The notes under the pieces are model-generated. The model made no database searches, was not told the DNA's origin, and worked only from the letters and a program-made list of their open reading frames with translations. A program made the translations under genes and the position numbers. Source: Ficedula albicollis (taxonomy: Eukaryota > Chordata > Aves > Passeriformes > Muscicapidae). From it: a DNA stretch of 64,000 nt. Below, in pieces: positions 50,601 to 64,000 of this stretch (within the stretch, counting starts at the first letter, position 1; each line of letters opens with the position of its first letter). The stretch lies in the NCBI RefSeq assembly GCF_000247815.1, contig NC_021684.1, positions 7,998,650 through 8,062,649 on the forward strand, read 5' to 3'.

Positions 50601-53600
50601 ACAAATTTTTCAATAAACACTTGAGAACTTCTTAACAGTAAACAATGGTCTTAAACTGCCTTGCCAAGCATGTAAATGATCTACAACTTCTAATACACCA
50701 AGATTGTTGCATATTTTCAGCCCTGCATTTGGGAGCTCTAGGCAATGCTGTTTCAGATTAGGATAAGCCATGAATTTCTTAACTGTTTCACTTGAGAGAA
50801 GAAGGCTTTATCGTTCTGATATTCATGGCAGAAAACCTGGAAATTTGTCCTGCCCATTCCTTTCCAAATGCAGCAACCCTATCTTCATTAGCATCTGAGA
50901 GATCTAAGATTAGTGGAGGATACCCTAATTCAAAAAAATGAAATACTCTGAGTAAAATAAACAGGAAAGCCCCTTCTATGTTTTATACTGCTTTCCCAGC
51001 CTTTCCTTGAGCTTTTGCCTCAGTCTTACACAAGAAGAAAAATCCCTTGTAGCATGGCAGGCATAGAGGAAAGATTATGGACTCTTGGAAGAAGACTGAC
51101 ACATTTTTCATCCTGTTCTGTTGTAGCTATCAATAGAAATATTCATGCCACATTCTTGGAAATATTCTTCCTTTCATGTAGTCCTACTAGTAAAGCTGGC
51201 TATGAGCAGGGAGGGCATACAAGATTCAGCTTTTTCATGTTTTAGAGAGTGAAATGGAATTTTTTTGACATTTTTGTGGCTTCAGTACACAGCAGTTTTT
51301 ATGAAAAAAAAGATACAGCATACATTATTGCTGGCAGTGCCTTAGAACTCACTTGCAGAAAAGGCAGCTTGGGGCACACTTGTGTTTGTGACAAGGCAGC
51401 AGATCAGGAGCCACGTTTGCTGTTCAAGGGTGAGCACCAGCAAGCACAGACCGAAAGCTGAATCAGTTAAAGACAAGGGAACAGGGAAGGAAGTGGATTC
51501 CAAATACAGTCTGCAAAATGGGAAAACAAAAAGACAAGTTACCCACTGAGCTTGGTTTGGTCTGGATTCAACAGAGTTTTCCTCTGAAATTCTTCTACTG
51601 TATTGTCCTCTTTTTACAGTTTGGGAGCTGAAAATGCGGAGAGTTCAAGATGTGACTCCTTTGAGATTCTGCATTTGTGTTTCAATCAGGAAGTAAGGGT
51701 AGTCTGGTGCTTGACCCGACTGGGCTGTAAAGACTCTGCCCCAGAACTGCTACATTGATCAGGAAATAAAATTGCGGAGCTCAGGTTTCAGTCAGCTGTG
51801 TGCAAACAATGTGAAGATATGGCTCCAAAGAATTTCACCTATCAGCTGCATGTTCAGCATATTAAACTGCAGTGTCCTGAGAGAAGATCATCTAAATCAA
51901 TACAGAGCAAGAAATCAAGTGAAAAATCAACTTATCTCACAAGTGCTGGTAGAGTCTTCTCCATTTTTTGATGGAAATAACAGCATTATAGGTGCATTAT
52001 AGGTTTTCCATATCTTTAGTGAATTCTAGCTGGTGTATACAAAGTCCTTCATCTAAAGCATCTGTTATTTTAAAGTCAGTGCTATAAGTAAAGAAGCTGA
52101 TTTGAAAAATAGCTCTTAAAGTATGTTCATTTATCATCTTATCAGAAGTCACATATTCTCTCAAAGAGAGAATTCTTGAATGGTGCCTGTAAGCCCAAAG
52201 TGTAATATCCTAAAAAGTCTGCTTTCTGGAAGAGGAGAGTATTAAACTAATCTTAAAGCTTTAACATAAGTAAGTAACTGTGAAACATTGCAAAATACTC
52301 CCAAAAAGCCTCTTGGCCCATTTGTTACTGAACTTCAAGAAACATAAATTTCTATTACCAGCACTGTCTTCTGGAAGACATTTGCAACTCATATAAATGA
52401 AAAAACAGGCGCTTATCAAACAGACAATGTTTTAACATATCAGTAGATCAGGTTTGGGATTTTTTTTAATGGCTGAATAATCACTGAAGAAGCACAATCA
52501 CAGTATTCATGAAGAAGGAAAGAGAAAGCAAATGGATATAAAATTGATCTATCATTCTTTGTTCCAGTCTTTAGAGACTACTGGACTCCACATCTGTTTC
52601 TTCTCCATGGTTTTATCATGATGGATCTTTTCTGCTTATGGGGCTCCAGGTCCTTTTAAATCCTTCCATTTTGTGTTTCTATTCCTACTCACTTTTTTCC
52701 ACAAGTTTTGTAAAACAGTCCTGAAACACCCACCAAACCCTACTGTCATACAGAAGAAAGAGAGTTCAGTGAATCTTTTTGGAGTTTTCATATAGTCTGC
52801 TGCATTAGAAGCAGAAAGATCAGTTTAGCACTGCCAAAGGGGGTGTGTGTATATATGTGTTTGTAGATGTTACAGTCCTGGGAAATAGTTATGCTGTAAA
52901 GAGTATTATTTTCCTCATGCAGGTATTGATAAGCAACATGTCATCCAAGCACATCCTTTCTCTCTGGTTCTGATTACACCCTCTTAACCCAGCCTATACC
53001 TGTGCACTGGAGTGCCATAATTCATGGAATATTATGGGCCATTATATTTCAAGCTGGCTTCTCAAGTGACAGCATAACTCTTTTGAATCTCCTGGTTCAG
53101 TCTTCAGCAGAGAATGTAAATCCTGTCTCCTGATGAGTTTGAAGAGTGTGACAGCACTCCCTCTATCCATGCTTTGCTCCCTGCTCTTCATTCCATCTAT
53201 GCTCCCTGCTGCCTCTGAGGTGTCTAATGTATGGGCTGGGGGTAGAATTAGAAAAGAAAGTCTATTGAGAAGCCTCAAATGAAAGCATTTGTTTTCAGTT
53301 CTCTATGCTTTCACTTGGTGTTTTTCAAGGATTTGTTGGGGAGAATTAGCTTCAGTTCCTGTTTATGCATGACATAATGCGCTGTTTAGCACTTGTACTG
53401 GACTTGAAGAGTCTTGGCAGGACCAATCAAAAGTAATTGAATTCCATGGTGCACTTTTAATTTATCTTCTTGAATGCAATATAGAGTATAGTACTTTATA
53501 TGTCAATCCATCTTTCCTTTAGTTTCAGGGAGAGAAAAGACATTGGTTTTATCTTGAGGCTTGATTTTAACAAAATGCTATTTTTCCTTCTGTTTCTCTG

Positions 53601-56600
53601 GAGCTTGCTGGAAACTGGATTGGAAAGAACCAATGACACCTACTTAGAGCAATCTGAGCAGGAAATACAAGTACATATGGGTCTGATTCTGTGATCCACT
53701 GCAAGCATTGTGTGTTTGAAGTGGCCACTGGTGACTGGAACCTCATCGTTACTGGGCTTCTGCAACTTAGAGTTTGGGGGTTTTTAGAAGGATTTTTAAC
53801 CATGTGTTACCCTCTTGGCTGTTCTTAAGATCTGTAGTCCTGTGCTGACTTCTTCAACTGCAGTGAATTTAACCTCTTGGTTGCCACAATGGCAAGAAGA
53901 AATGCTGTGTGTATCTGCTGCTGCCATGGTTTCACCCTTTTTCACCCATACTGCTCTCAGAAACTGACAGTTCTTAAAAGGATTGGAGAACATCATTATT
54001 CTTCTTTTTTATTCAGTTGTCTCAGGTTAATAAATGACCTTTTACCTTTACTGAGGAATTTCCCCATATGTCTGCTCAAAGAATTTCCTTGGATGATTCT
54101 CTGTGGATTTCATTCCATGTTTTGTAGAAGTGAATTATGATTGGATTAGAAAGGCGTAAATCTTCCTGAGTTTTCAGGAGATTATTTCCTGGATTTCCAA
54201 AGTTAACAGTATGTCATTCTATCTTCACCCATGCCATGGGCCCTCTATCCCTGTTCCAGGTGGAATTGGTTTCTGTCTGGTTGAAATTAATTTGCTTTAA
54301 GTTGGAGTCCTTAAATTTTAGCAATCAAGAGCAACTGAGATCATGCAAATATAAGCAAATGGCTTCTGAACACAACTTTTAAAGTGGTTCAGAAAACTCA
54401 CTGCTAAGAAAACATAGTCTGGCTAATTTTCTGGCTGTAGAAGGCAGTTCTCTATCAAGTGAGATCTATTTGATCCAGTGGAATACAGTGAAACCTTCAG
54501 AGTTTAAGCTAACCATCTGACAGCAAATTTTTTTTTTCCTTTATTGTGAAATGCTTCTAAGGTATTGCATGTTGCTTGTTCTATCATTTTGTTATAAAGA
54601 GAAATGTATATTCTTCAGAATTCTCTTGAAAATTTATCAATTATTTTCTGATTATTTTCTGTTGAGAAAAATAAAAGTTACTGCCCAGTGAAAATGTTAG
54701 CTTAAACATGTTTCTTTAAAAAATTTAATGAATGGTCTTACAAGTTTTTCAGTATTTGATGAATTCAAAAAGACTCCAGTTTCTGTGCACCTCTGCTGAA
54801 ATGAAAGCAACACTAATTGCACCTGGAGGGTCCTGCCAGGACATAAGGATCTGAAACATCAGGAAATTATTAGTGAAAGAAACAAATATTAGAGAGGCCA
54901 GGTTCACACTGCAGATGCTTCCTAATTTGAGGAAGTCAAATATTAGAGCTGCTTCCTAAGTAAGCCCTGTAAGCTCCTATTTTCACATGAGTGTCCCCAA
55001 GGAGCACCGGGCAGCTGGCCCATTTCCCTGCCCTGAGCCAGTGCTGGGCAGCTCTTACAAGTGCTGCTGTTTCCCTGAGGGCTCAGCAGAGCTCTTGGTC
55101 AGTGCTGACTGAAAGCTGGCACTTTGCACAAGTATAATTTTGGCAACTCAAAATACGTGTAGCTGGTGCTAGCTGTATCACCCCTTGTAATTTTAAGCAT
55201 CATCTCCATTCTCAGTCATCATCCCTTGCTGCACAATCTCAGGAAATCTGAAGGGCACTTCCTCACCAAGTCGACTGCCAGGTGGACTCCAGGAGCTCCC
55301 TTCTGCTTTCTTACCCTGTTAACCTGCACCTGAGTCTGCTGGGAAGGGCTAGAACACTCCTTGGCTTGGTTGTACTGGTATCATATCAGATATAGTTACA
55401 CCAGCCTGGCCAGTATAACTCCCCTTTTGGATATATTTAGTATAGAGATGCCTGTTCTGCTCACACAACTTTTATAGTGACAAAAACTAAACCAGAGGTA
55501 AGCACTCATAGTCCTTATATGAATGTAGAAACAGGGAGTTGTATTTATATCCCAATTTCAGCAGTTATAATTAAGCCACTATGGCTATGCTGGTGGATTT
55601 CCCAGCGTGGTGAAGCTCTGAATTAGGAAGCAGAGTCTGAAAGGTGTGCATTGGCTGATGCCATCCAGCTCTAAAACAGCTCCATGTCCAGTTCAGCCAG
55701 CAGCAGGCTGTGCCTGGCTCAGTGTGGGCTAAGTCTGAGGTCACAGGGGGGCCTTTACAGGATGCAATTTTTTTCATAATCTGAATGAAAATATCGCTGT
55801 GGACTGAAGTGGGGGAAAGTGGAAGTTTGGAGGGGAAAGAGATGATATTGCCAACCTGGTGTTTCCCCACCTTTTTAGAAAAGGCTTAGACAGGAATTTT
55901 TTTGGGTCAGATTTGTGCCCAGCAAAGAGCTTAATTGTGTCTGATGTGGACCAGGAGCCTTTGCCTCTTCCAGATAAGGTGGCTGCAGTGCAGCTTTGAT
56001 TAGGCCAGAGCTCCAGCAGAGCACGCTGATAAAGAAGGATGTCTCCTGGTTAATAGATGCTGGTGCAATAGCACAAGGCCCTGCTGCTTTGTAATCTACA
56101 GCTATTAACTCCAGGCTGAATTTAAAAGGACACTAGGTTTGATTTAGAAGGATCCAAACAGCTTTGGACTATCCTGTATGCTGGAATGACTTTCCAGTGT
56201 CATGCTTTTGTAGTAAAATGAGCAAAAGCATCTCCTTCCACTCTAAAGAGAGGAGACAGGTGTCTAGAAATCCTTTCTTAGTGTCATCCCTTCCTAGAAA
56301 AGCCTCAGGTGCTGACTGATCTTCAGGGCATTTTGCAAAATACATCCTTTTCTATTAATTTTAGAGGTAATGTGTTATGATGGTAATTGGAGCTGTGTGA
56401 TGGTTGGAAGGTGGGGGAGTTCACCACAGGCCTAATCCCTGGTAGTTAAGGAAGGATGTGAATATTTAAATCTTGTCTGGGTAGTTTAGAAGGTACAGAA
56501 AGATTCTGGGTAAGTTCTCATTCTTTGTGACAATTTCTATAAATATTTAAGTACATACTGTCAGATGCACTGATAACCTTTGCCCTCAGAATTGTTTATA

Positions 56601-59600
56601 TTTTAATTGTGCGTAGAATAGTTTAATAAACTGTATATATAAATTATATACACTTAGAGAGCTAGCTGTTATGGGAAACACACTTTGATTTTTTTCATAG
56701 TAACAAATCAATCTCTGTTCAGGAACAAACATTGTACTAAGCAAGGAAAAATTGCTAGAGGGCTTGGATATTTTTGGAACTCTAATCCTGATTTTCTAAC
56801 ACTAGATTTTGGCCACTGAAAGTAGCATAAAATATCCATAGAGCTTTGCTCTCTATAGAAAGACCAAAAGAAGTGAATAAATCTTCTAAATTACTGAACA
56901 CATTCAAAAGAGCAGGACTTTGAGTCACATTTCAGCAAGTGCTGCAGACACAAGTACTGAATTGAGGAAATCAGAAACTGAAGCAATGTGTGTAGATAAA
57001 CTCTGGAGCTGGGAACAGACCCAGGGACACCTTGTGCTGGTTCGGAGAGAAGTGTGCCATTGATGAGCTCTGGGGTTGATGCAAAGCTTTGATAGAGCCC
57101 AGCAGTGAGCAGGGTGTGCCCTGGGCACTCCTGCAGGGAGGGTTTGGGGTGCTGTGCCCGCCCTGCGAGCTCTGCAGGGATGCTCAGCTTCATTCTCCTG
57201 CCACCAGCTCTGCTCCCTTCTGCCATCTTCCCTCACTAAAACAGAGCAGATCCCACTGCCTTGCAAAGGGACGGAAAGCTGAAAGTAGGAGAAACTTGGC
57301 TGCTGTGAGATGGTATAGAGTTAGCCTGATAGCTTTTAAAGTGCTTCAGCATCCCTTGGGATGAGATGTGCTATATAGCTTTCAATTATTATGTTTTAAA
57401 CTGTTCATTTAAAAATGGCTGTTTAAGTATTTGGCACAGGGAGACAGGACTTGTTGAACCCAAGTTGGAGACCTGTGTAAAAGCAAAAGCAAGGGGCTTT
57501 AATGAAGTTCTCCCAAGGCTCAACAGCTTGAAGAGCTCCTTAGAGAAGTGTGCACTGCCAGGCAGGTTTTTCCCAAGCCCTTACAGCTCTGGTAATATGG
57601 TTTGAAATGAAAATAAAATACAGAAGCTTAGTTAATGTATGCCACTTCCTTTGCTGAGTGTAAAACATGGCCTGAGTCCTGAACTTACTTGGTCATTTTG
57701 ATGATTGGCCAATTATGTATAATACACTGTACACTTTGGCTTTTTATTTCCTGTTTAGTTCTGAAAAAAACAATTACAGTACCTCTCTGAGAAGCAACTG
57801 TAGTCTTTTTAAATGTCACAGCATATTAAACATGCTTGTACTTTGGCAATTGCCACAATGCATTACTGCTTAAAAAATAATTTATGCACATTACAGATAA
57901 AAGGCACAATAGATTTTGAGGAAAGACTTCATGCCACAGAAAGAAGTGATGGCAGTTGTGCAACAATATGGGTAGCTGTTAAATTGTATTAAGATGTGGT
58001 TAACATTTTTGGACAAAAAGTTTAGTATGGTTTTGTTGTAACCTTTTGCTTTCCATGGAAAATATTTTTTCCTTGAGGGGAATAAACCAACATCTTTTTA
58101 TTTAAAAAATTATTAAAATCCAAATATGTTTGCTTTGAATTAACATTAAGAAAAAAACAAGCAGTTTCTGTTCTATTTAAAGTGTGTAGTTCTGAATTTA
58201 ATGAAAAAAATGTTTATTAGGATGGAAAATGCTATCTTTTTGTTGACTACCTGTTCTTTTTTTTTTTTTTTGACTTGAGAACTGCAGAGCTACATAAAGT
58301 TTTAAGTGTATATAAATAGCATCATGTTTCAATAGGGAAATATAATTCAGACCTGCCTGATTGTTAACACTGGGGAAAGCAGATGAGGAATGAGACATTT
58401 TCCTGAGAGAAAATGCTGTCTCTGTTCAATAAAGTTTTCCCCTTCATATTGCAGTGTAGCAGTCAGTGGCCCTGATCCAACTAGGTTTGCCCAGATTCTT
58501 ACACAGCTTTGGTAGAAGAGCTTTTTTGCTAAAAATTAAGCACATGCATAAACGTCTCCTGGAGCAGAGCCGAGCTTAGCAAGGGGCTTTACCCCCTGGC
58601 AGGGCAGAGCTGCACAAGCCCAGCTCTGAGGCTGTTTGCACAATGTGTTCCAGAGCCACACTCAGCCACTCAAGCATCTTCTGACTTCAATATGGGCTCG
58701 TTTTGGGTTCTTTGTTCCAAAATGTGGATTTGAATACAAATGAGCCTGAACATAAGCCAACAGAGGAACCTCTTTCTGTCTCAAACTATTAAATGCCTAA
58801 GCATCTTCTACTTTAAAAAAAAATAAACAAGGGAGCTGACACACACTGACTGGAGCTGTAAAAGTCATGTGCTTATGTGGTTTTATTTATTTTTCACATG
58901 TGTGTAATTGAATGCTATCAAAGCAAGCCCACAATAAAATACAGTGGGACGTCAGCATTAACATCTGTCTGCCCTGTGCTGCTCAGAGGAGGCAAACAGT
59001 CCCCTTTTCCACTATCTCTTACACTGCTTTCCTCCTAAGGGAGGAAAGGGGACGTGTTCCAGGCTTTGGCCATCGTGCTCTTGGTTCAAGGAAGGTGCAG
59101 AGTCCTGGTGCAGGGTGTGCTTTCATTTAATCTGCTCAGACAGACACCCCTGGGATTTGTGTGCCCTGCCTGATGTAGAATCCCAGATCAAAGGGAAAGG
59201 CAGGCTGGTAATGTCAGAGCACACAGCTCCCAGACTGTGGAAGTGAAGAGCAGCACCTTGAGCTGCAGCTGTAAAGGGAATCTGCCATAAATCCTGCTGT
59301 GGTATTAGAGCAGGATAGGTGAAAGCCACCCACTGTGTTTGGCTTGTAGCTGCCACTTGGCTTTTAAAGAGCCTGTTCACTTTTTTTTTAAAATACTTTG
59401 GAGGTCTCTGTTATAGCAGCATGTAGTTCTGAAATCTTATAAAACCAGTAACTTGCATGCTTCTTGCTGGAAGCTGAGAATTTTTGATGACATGCACATT
59501 TATGTCAGGGGAGTGACAAGCATTAGTGGCAGTAGCCAGGACTTTCAGTCAAGAAAGGGAGAAGCTCATTTCCATTCCAAAACCTGGTGCATTATTTGGG

Positions 59601-62600
59601 CCTTGTGGTTAGACCAAAATATTTGCAAACCACTTACCACTGGTAAGTGTCAAAACACTCAATAACCAGGATTAGGAAATAAAATTGAAATGGTTTGAGG
59701 GATATTGGTGGATCCTGGGTGTGGACACAAATTTCCCTCCCAATTTCCATTGAATTAAAGCATCTGGGAAAAGAGGCCAAGTGCCTGAATAGAGACAGAA
59801 TTTTGGAGAAAGCAGTAAGTGTTGGCCTGAGGGAAGCTGGTCAGTGAATGTCAGAGACGTGCTCAGCAGGGAATACCTGTCTGTAGAAACTGGAAATTTT
59901 GGCAACAAGGATTCAGCACTGTAGGTAGAAGGTGTAAGCTTACCATGCTACAGCCTGCATCCCTCTGGTAGGAAAATCTTTGATCACAAGAGATCTCAGT
60001 GTGGAGCTCAGGCACAGGGTGTGCTGAGGTAGCTACTCTGGAACTTCCCCCATCCTCTCCCCTGCCTAAAATCCCACATGAGTTTTGCCTGGGAGAGAGG
60101 ATGTAGACAAGAAGAAGACAAGAGGGAAAAATTACACTGGAAGTTTACTGAAACAAAGCAAAATCTTGATTCTTTGAAGTCCTTTCAGCTTTGCATTAGC
60201 CACAGGGAGGAATGGTTATTTAGTGAAGTTGTTGCCTGTGGCTCTGGGGAGTCCCTTTGGTGTCTTGGTGACTTTCCTTGTGTGATCATCACAGGCAGTT
60301 TCTGTAATTCCACAGATGCAGCAGGACCATCAGTCAGGCAGGAAGGAACACTAATGCTGGAAGCTTTGGTGGACTCCAAACGGTTTCAGTGGTGCCTTGG
60401 ACAAGAAACTGTTAATCTTGGGAGAGTTGGGTCCTTTCAGAAATGAAATGTGAAAAGATAGTTCCTGCTATTGCCACACTGTGGTGGCTTGGTTAAACAA
60501 TGAAAACAGACGGGCTTTTGTTGTGGGTGCTTTGTAACAGATAATACACAAATGATTAATGAGTTACTGGAGCACCAGTAAAGACCTAACTATTATTCTG
60601 CATGGCATTCATGAACTGCATGAACATGGCTCTTTGGCTGGAGAAAAACTCAAAAGTCAGAGCTTTGGAAAGCTACAGCACATAAAAATGTTACACTCTT
60701 TTGTGTCTCCAGGAAGCACAGTAATGTGAAACATCCATCACATATTTAAATTGTGTAGGCTTATTTATATATGTGCATGTGTGTGCATTTACAGGGAGAG
60801 AGAAATAGAACTATGTGATTCTACTGCTTTAAAGCTGTTTGCAGATATTCTATAGCATTTTGTCAAAGCAATGTCTGGAATGAAAGAAATGAACACCCAA
60901 AGATTAAAAAAAATTAGGTAAATCAGATTGCCAGATATCATGCTGGTCTAAAAACTCAATCTACAAGAATTAATTGAGGAACTGGACCATGAAAGGTAAG
61001 AAATGGGACCTGATAATAAACTTGATTAAGAAGATGATGCTCAAGACATGCAAAGGAAGACTGATTAGTACAGAGGAGAACATCAGTGAAGAAGCAGAGG
61101 AATAAATCTCACACAGACAGCTGCTCAGATGAGAACATATTTAAAAGATGAAAGACAACATGAGGAGCAATTTCTCATTTAGACTTGAGAGGAAGGCCTC
61201 CAACTGATGTACTCCTTCTCTAGATGGCCTTTGGCCAAGACACAAAGCTTTGTCCACAAGAAGATAGGGTAGTTGGTTTGCTTTTATCCTGAAAATCTGT
61301 GGACAGACCATGACAGGAATTCCATTATGAGAAAGGGACACAAATGATGACTAAAACAAACTTAATAAAAAAATACATTTAAAAAGAGAATAGCTAATAT
61401 ATTTGGGGCATGAGGGTGGGAATGAAGTTATGACTGATAACTTAGGTACATGTGAAGTAAATTCACACTAAACCTCATAGTAAAGCTCTACTGGGTTTTG
61501 TTTTTGTTTTTGTTTTTAGGGTTTTTTTAGTGACTAGGCCTTCAACCAATAACTGGAGTGCAGACTGCTTCTGGTTTATTAATTTATTAACTATTGTGAT
61601 GAGGGTGTAAGAATGAGAGGAAGTCTCTAGATGATGGATCATTCTGTCAAAAATCTGAAATGGATCCTCTCTGCTCTTAAAGAGAAAAACAAGACCAGAA
61701 TAAGGCTGGCAGATACATAAGCTACAAGGAAGTACATAAGATACAGAAAAAGTTAGCTAAAAGAGCATTTCATTTTATTGTATTTTTTAATTGACAATAG
61801 AGGTTTAGAGGAAGAGAAAGGAGAAAGACCTGAACTTGCGACCTGTATTCTACCCAGGGACTTTTTTACCCAGGACTTGGGACTTTTTTTTTGTCCCAAG
61901 GGAAATAAATAAGAAGAGATGGAAGACCTAATTTGTCTAATGCCCCATTTTCATTGTTATGCAGCATTTTGGTGAGTCTAGAGGAACACAAGCCTGGAGA
62001 CGTGCATGGTTGGGTATTTTCAGTCAGGCACAGGCAGTCACAGCTGTTGCTATTTTTGCCCTGACTCCTCTCTAATCACTCAACACATTTTAAAGCAAGA
62101 TATAATGATAGACTATGTTGCCAAAACAGAAAAATCAACAGAGTATCTAAGGGAATATGAAAAGAAATGAAAATTCAAAATATATCTGGAAGAGAAATAT
62201 AACGGACAAAAAAACTTTTGATAAAGGTTGTTCTACAAACTTGGCAATGTCTCTGCTATAAGTAAATATGACTGTCTGCCTGCCTTGCTTTATGCTCAAT
62301 ACATCCAAAACTGTGGGGGTGTGGAGGAAATACAAGCAAGTCTCTTCTCTTGGTGCAGCCAGCTGAGTTTTCAGGCCTAATCCATTTTGAAATTGAAATT
62401 AGCTCAAATGGTTGGATTTTACCAGGAAGTTTAAAATAGAGAATTTCCTTCATAAATATGGATAAGAAGAAGACAACTTTTTGGACGTTCTGCAGAGTGA
62501 CTTCCATTAGAAAAATAAAAATATCTCTTTCTTTTCCCATCAGTTTACCAATGCTCTCACTGAGCTTCAGATATTATTTTATACATGACTTGAAGCTAGA

Positions 62601-64000
62601 ACTCCCTGCTACTACTTATGAAGTATCTGTGGATTTATAGTGATACTTTTAGTGGTAACCATTGAATCTGCTTACGTGGCAGCCAAGGACAAAATTTCAC
62701 TACTTGAGCACTGCCGAATCAAACATGAGAAGTATTGGAACCCCTTTGATACAAACAAGGTAGGAAACACCTTAATTTCACACTCCTGAGGAATAAAAGT
62801 CCCAGTCTAAACCAAACTGGCATAAACAGAACGACTTGTATTTCTGATATCAACAGTGGTTTTGCTGCAACTGCAAATCAGGGTGAATTAGGCATAATCC
62901 AGCATTGCTTCTCTGTCCTTCGCTGTAAATACTCTTTCCATCTCCACTGGGGGGTGGAATATGTTTTATTAGTAGTATTATTTTTGATAAGTAGTAGTGT
63001 TTAGAGTACCCAGAAGTGTTTCCTGGTAAATAAATTCCATTGTAATGGCAAAAAAAGAAGTCTCATACTGAATCTAGTACTCCATCTACCAAGCATTGTA
63101 GAAGATAAGATAAGTGATTTTCTGGAAACAGACCACTGGTAATTAGTAAAACTTCATCATTTATGGTTGGAAAGAATACACTGCACCTACATTAGGAAGC
63201 CACTTGCTCAGCAGGACAAAGCCTGTACCTGCAGAGCTCCTCACAGCCCAAAGCTCAGCCAGCAGCAGCTCCAGGGCTTTGCTGGGGCTCCCCAGTCCCC
63301 TCGCCCCTTAGAGGATCACACAGAGCAGGGGCTCCTCCCCAGCCAAGCAACTGGGGGGTCACACCAACAGGTGCAGACTTGATCCTCAGCACACAAAACA
63401 GCTCTGCTGCCAGTGCTGCTGCTACACTTTAAAATAGTTTCTGAAGAAAAAACCTGTAGTGTAAAACATATCTGTGGATGTTACTTGCCAGAGTTCCTCA
63501 TGAATAAACTGCACTTCCTCTGTTTGAATTACAAATTGCTATAACATAATAGAGGAGATTGATGGATTGCACTGAAACTATGTGGAAAAGGAGAAAAGGC
63601 TGTGGTTCACAAGCTGTGTAGGAGGTCCATACTAAGTCAACATGGAACACTTAAATTTTATATGAAGGATTTCATAACCAATATATTGGATTGTTTCAAG
63701 TGATGCAATCAGAATTGTTTTGTTTCAAACCCACCTGATTTACTAATACTGACAAGAACTACGACATAACTGCATTTCAAACTGGATTTTTCAGATGACA
63801 TTGATTTTGGATGTTATTCTGGGAACTACAATTGGGCAAAGTGACTTTTTAGGTCCACCTGAATATTTCATGTGAATTATGCTTTTCATGGCTTGGCTGA
63901 TGCAGGGGTAACATGTGGGAGTGTTACCCAGTAAATGCAATTAACACCCTCCTTTTTGGCACAAATGGCAATGGCAAATCCCAGGCAATTTTTACAGAGT
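44632..64000. other. Intergenic region downstream of CACNA2D3
   Basis: About 19 kb without a recognised gene, RNA gene or intact mobile element. In known amniote genomes the next gene is WNT5A, on the opposite strand, and it is not reached here. The stretch has somewhat GC-richer patches (about 46660-46940, 47480-47770, 54990-55100, 57000-57290, 58560-58690, 63190-63420), a T-tract at 58257-58271 and a (GTTTTT)n run at about 61494-61518. Coding-like segments at 50141-50291 and 62544-62759 are given as findings. The rest shows nothing I can name. Confidence 0.65.
58257..58271 (+). repeat. Poly(T) tract, 15 bases
   Basis: Uninterrupted T run. On the minus strand this is a poly(A) run, but no retroelement body was recognised beside it. 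Confidence 0.85.

Noticed and set aside
60078..60446. 122-codon plus-strand frame
   Set aside because: No recognisable domain, no supporting splice sites and no sign of a promoter. Left as a chance frame, though not excluded.
1..64000. CRISPR arrays, bacterial operons, riboswitches, tRNA or rRNA genes
   Set aside because: The DNA is vertebrate nuclear sequence. No spaced direct-repeat array, no cloverleaf with A/B boxes and no rRNA block was seen.

Overview
The window is vertebrate nuclear DNA, most likely from a bird. It is AT-rich and intron-dominated. It carries degraded CR1 LINE tails typical of birds (clearest at 27864-28031), and I saw no Alu or L1 sequence. The species cannot be fixed from the sequence alone; a passerine or other neognath is the best guess, and another CR1-rich sauropsid is not excluded.

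The only gene I can name is the 3' part of CACNA2D3, the voltage-gated calcium channel auxiliary subunit alpha2delta-3, on the + strand. Eleven consecutive coding exons run from 2506 to the stop codon ending at 44243. They join with consistent phases into one open frame of about 275 C-terminal residues, roughly a quarter of the protein. All junctions are GT-AG except the penultimate-but-one exon junction, an AT-AC intron of the minor (U12) type at 42360-43158. The last exon encodes a hydrophobic tail that fits the GPI-anchor signal of this family. A 3'UTR of about 300 bases ends near an AATAAA at 44538.

Layout: 1-2505 is the end of an upstream intron with two CR1 tails. 2506-9471 holds four exons. 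9472-26504 holds four exons separated by introns of 1.3-8.4 kb. 26505-42246 is one 15.7-kb intron. 42247-44243 holds the last three exons. 44244 to about 44560 is the 3'UTR. From there to 64000 I recognise no gene; in known amniote genomes this is the spacer between CACNA2D3 and WNT5A.

Two things stand out besides the gene. First, eight nearly perfect two-copy tandem duplications (units 49-115 bp) are scattered through the CACNA2D3 introns and none as clean was seen downstream. Second, a few unassigned coding-like segments lie in the spacer, notably one at 50141-50291 that ends in a perfect U12-type donor motif and is followed 500 bp later by a U12-type branch site and AC acceptor. These are hypotheses, not gene calls. 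Most other open frames are chance frames in non-coding DNA.
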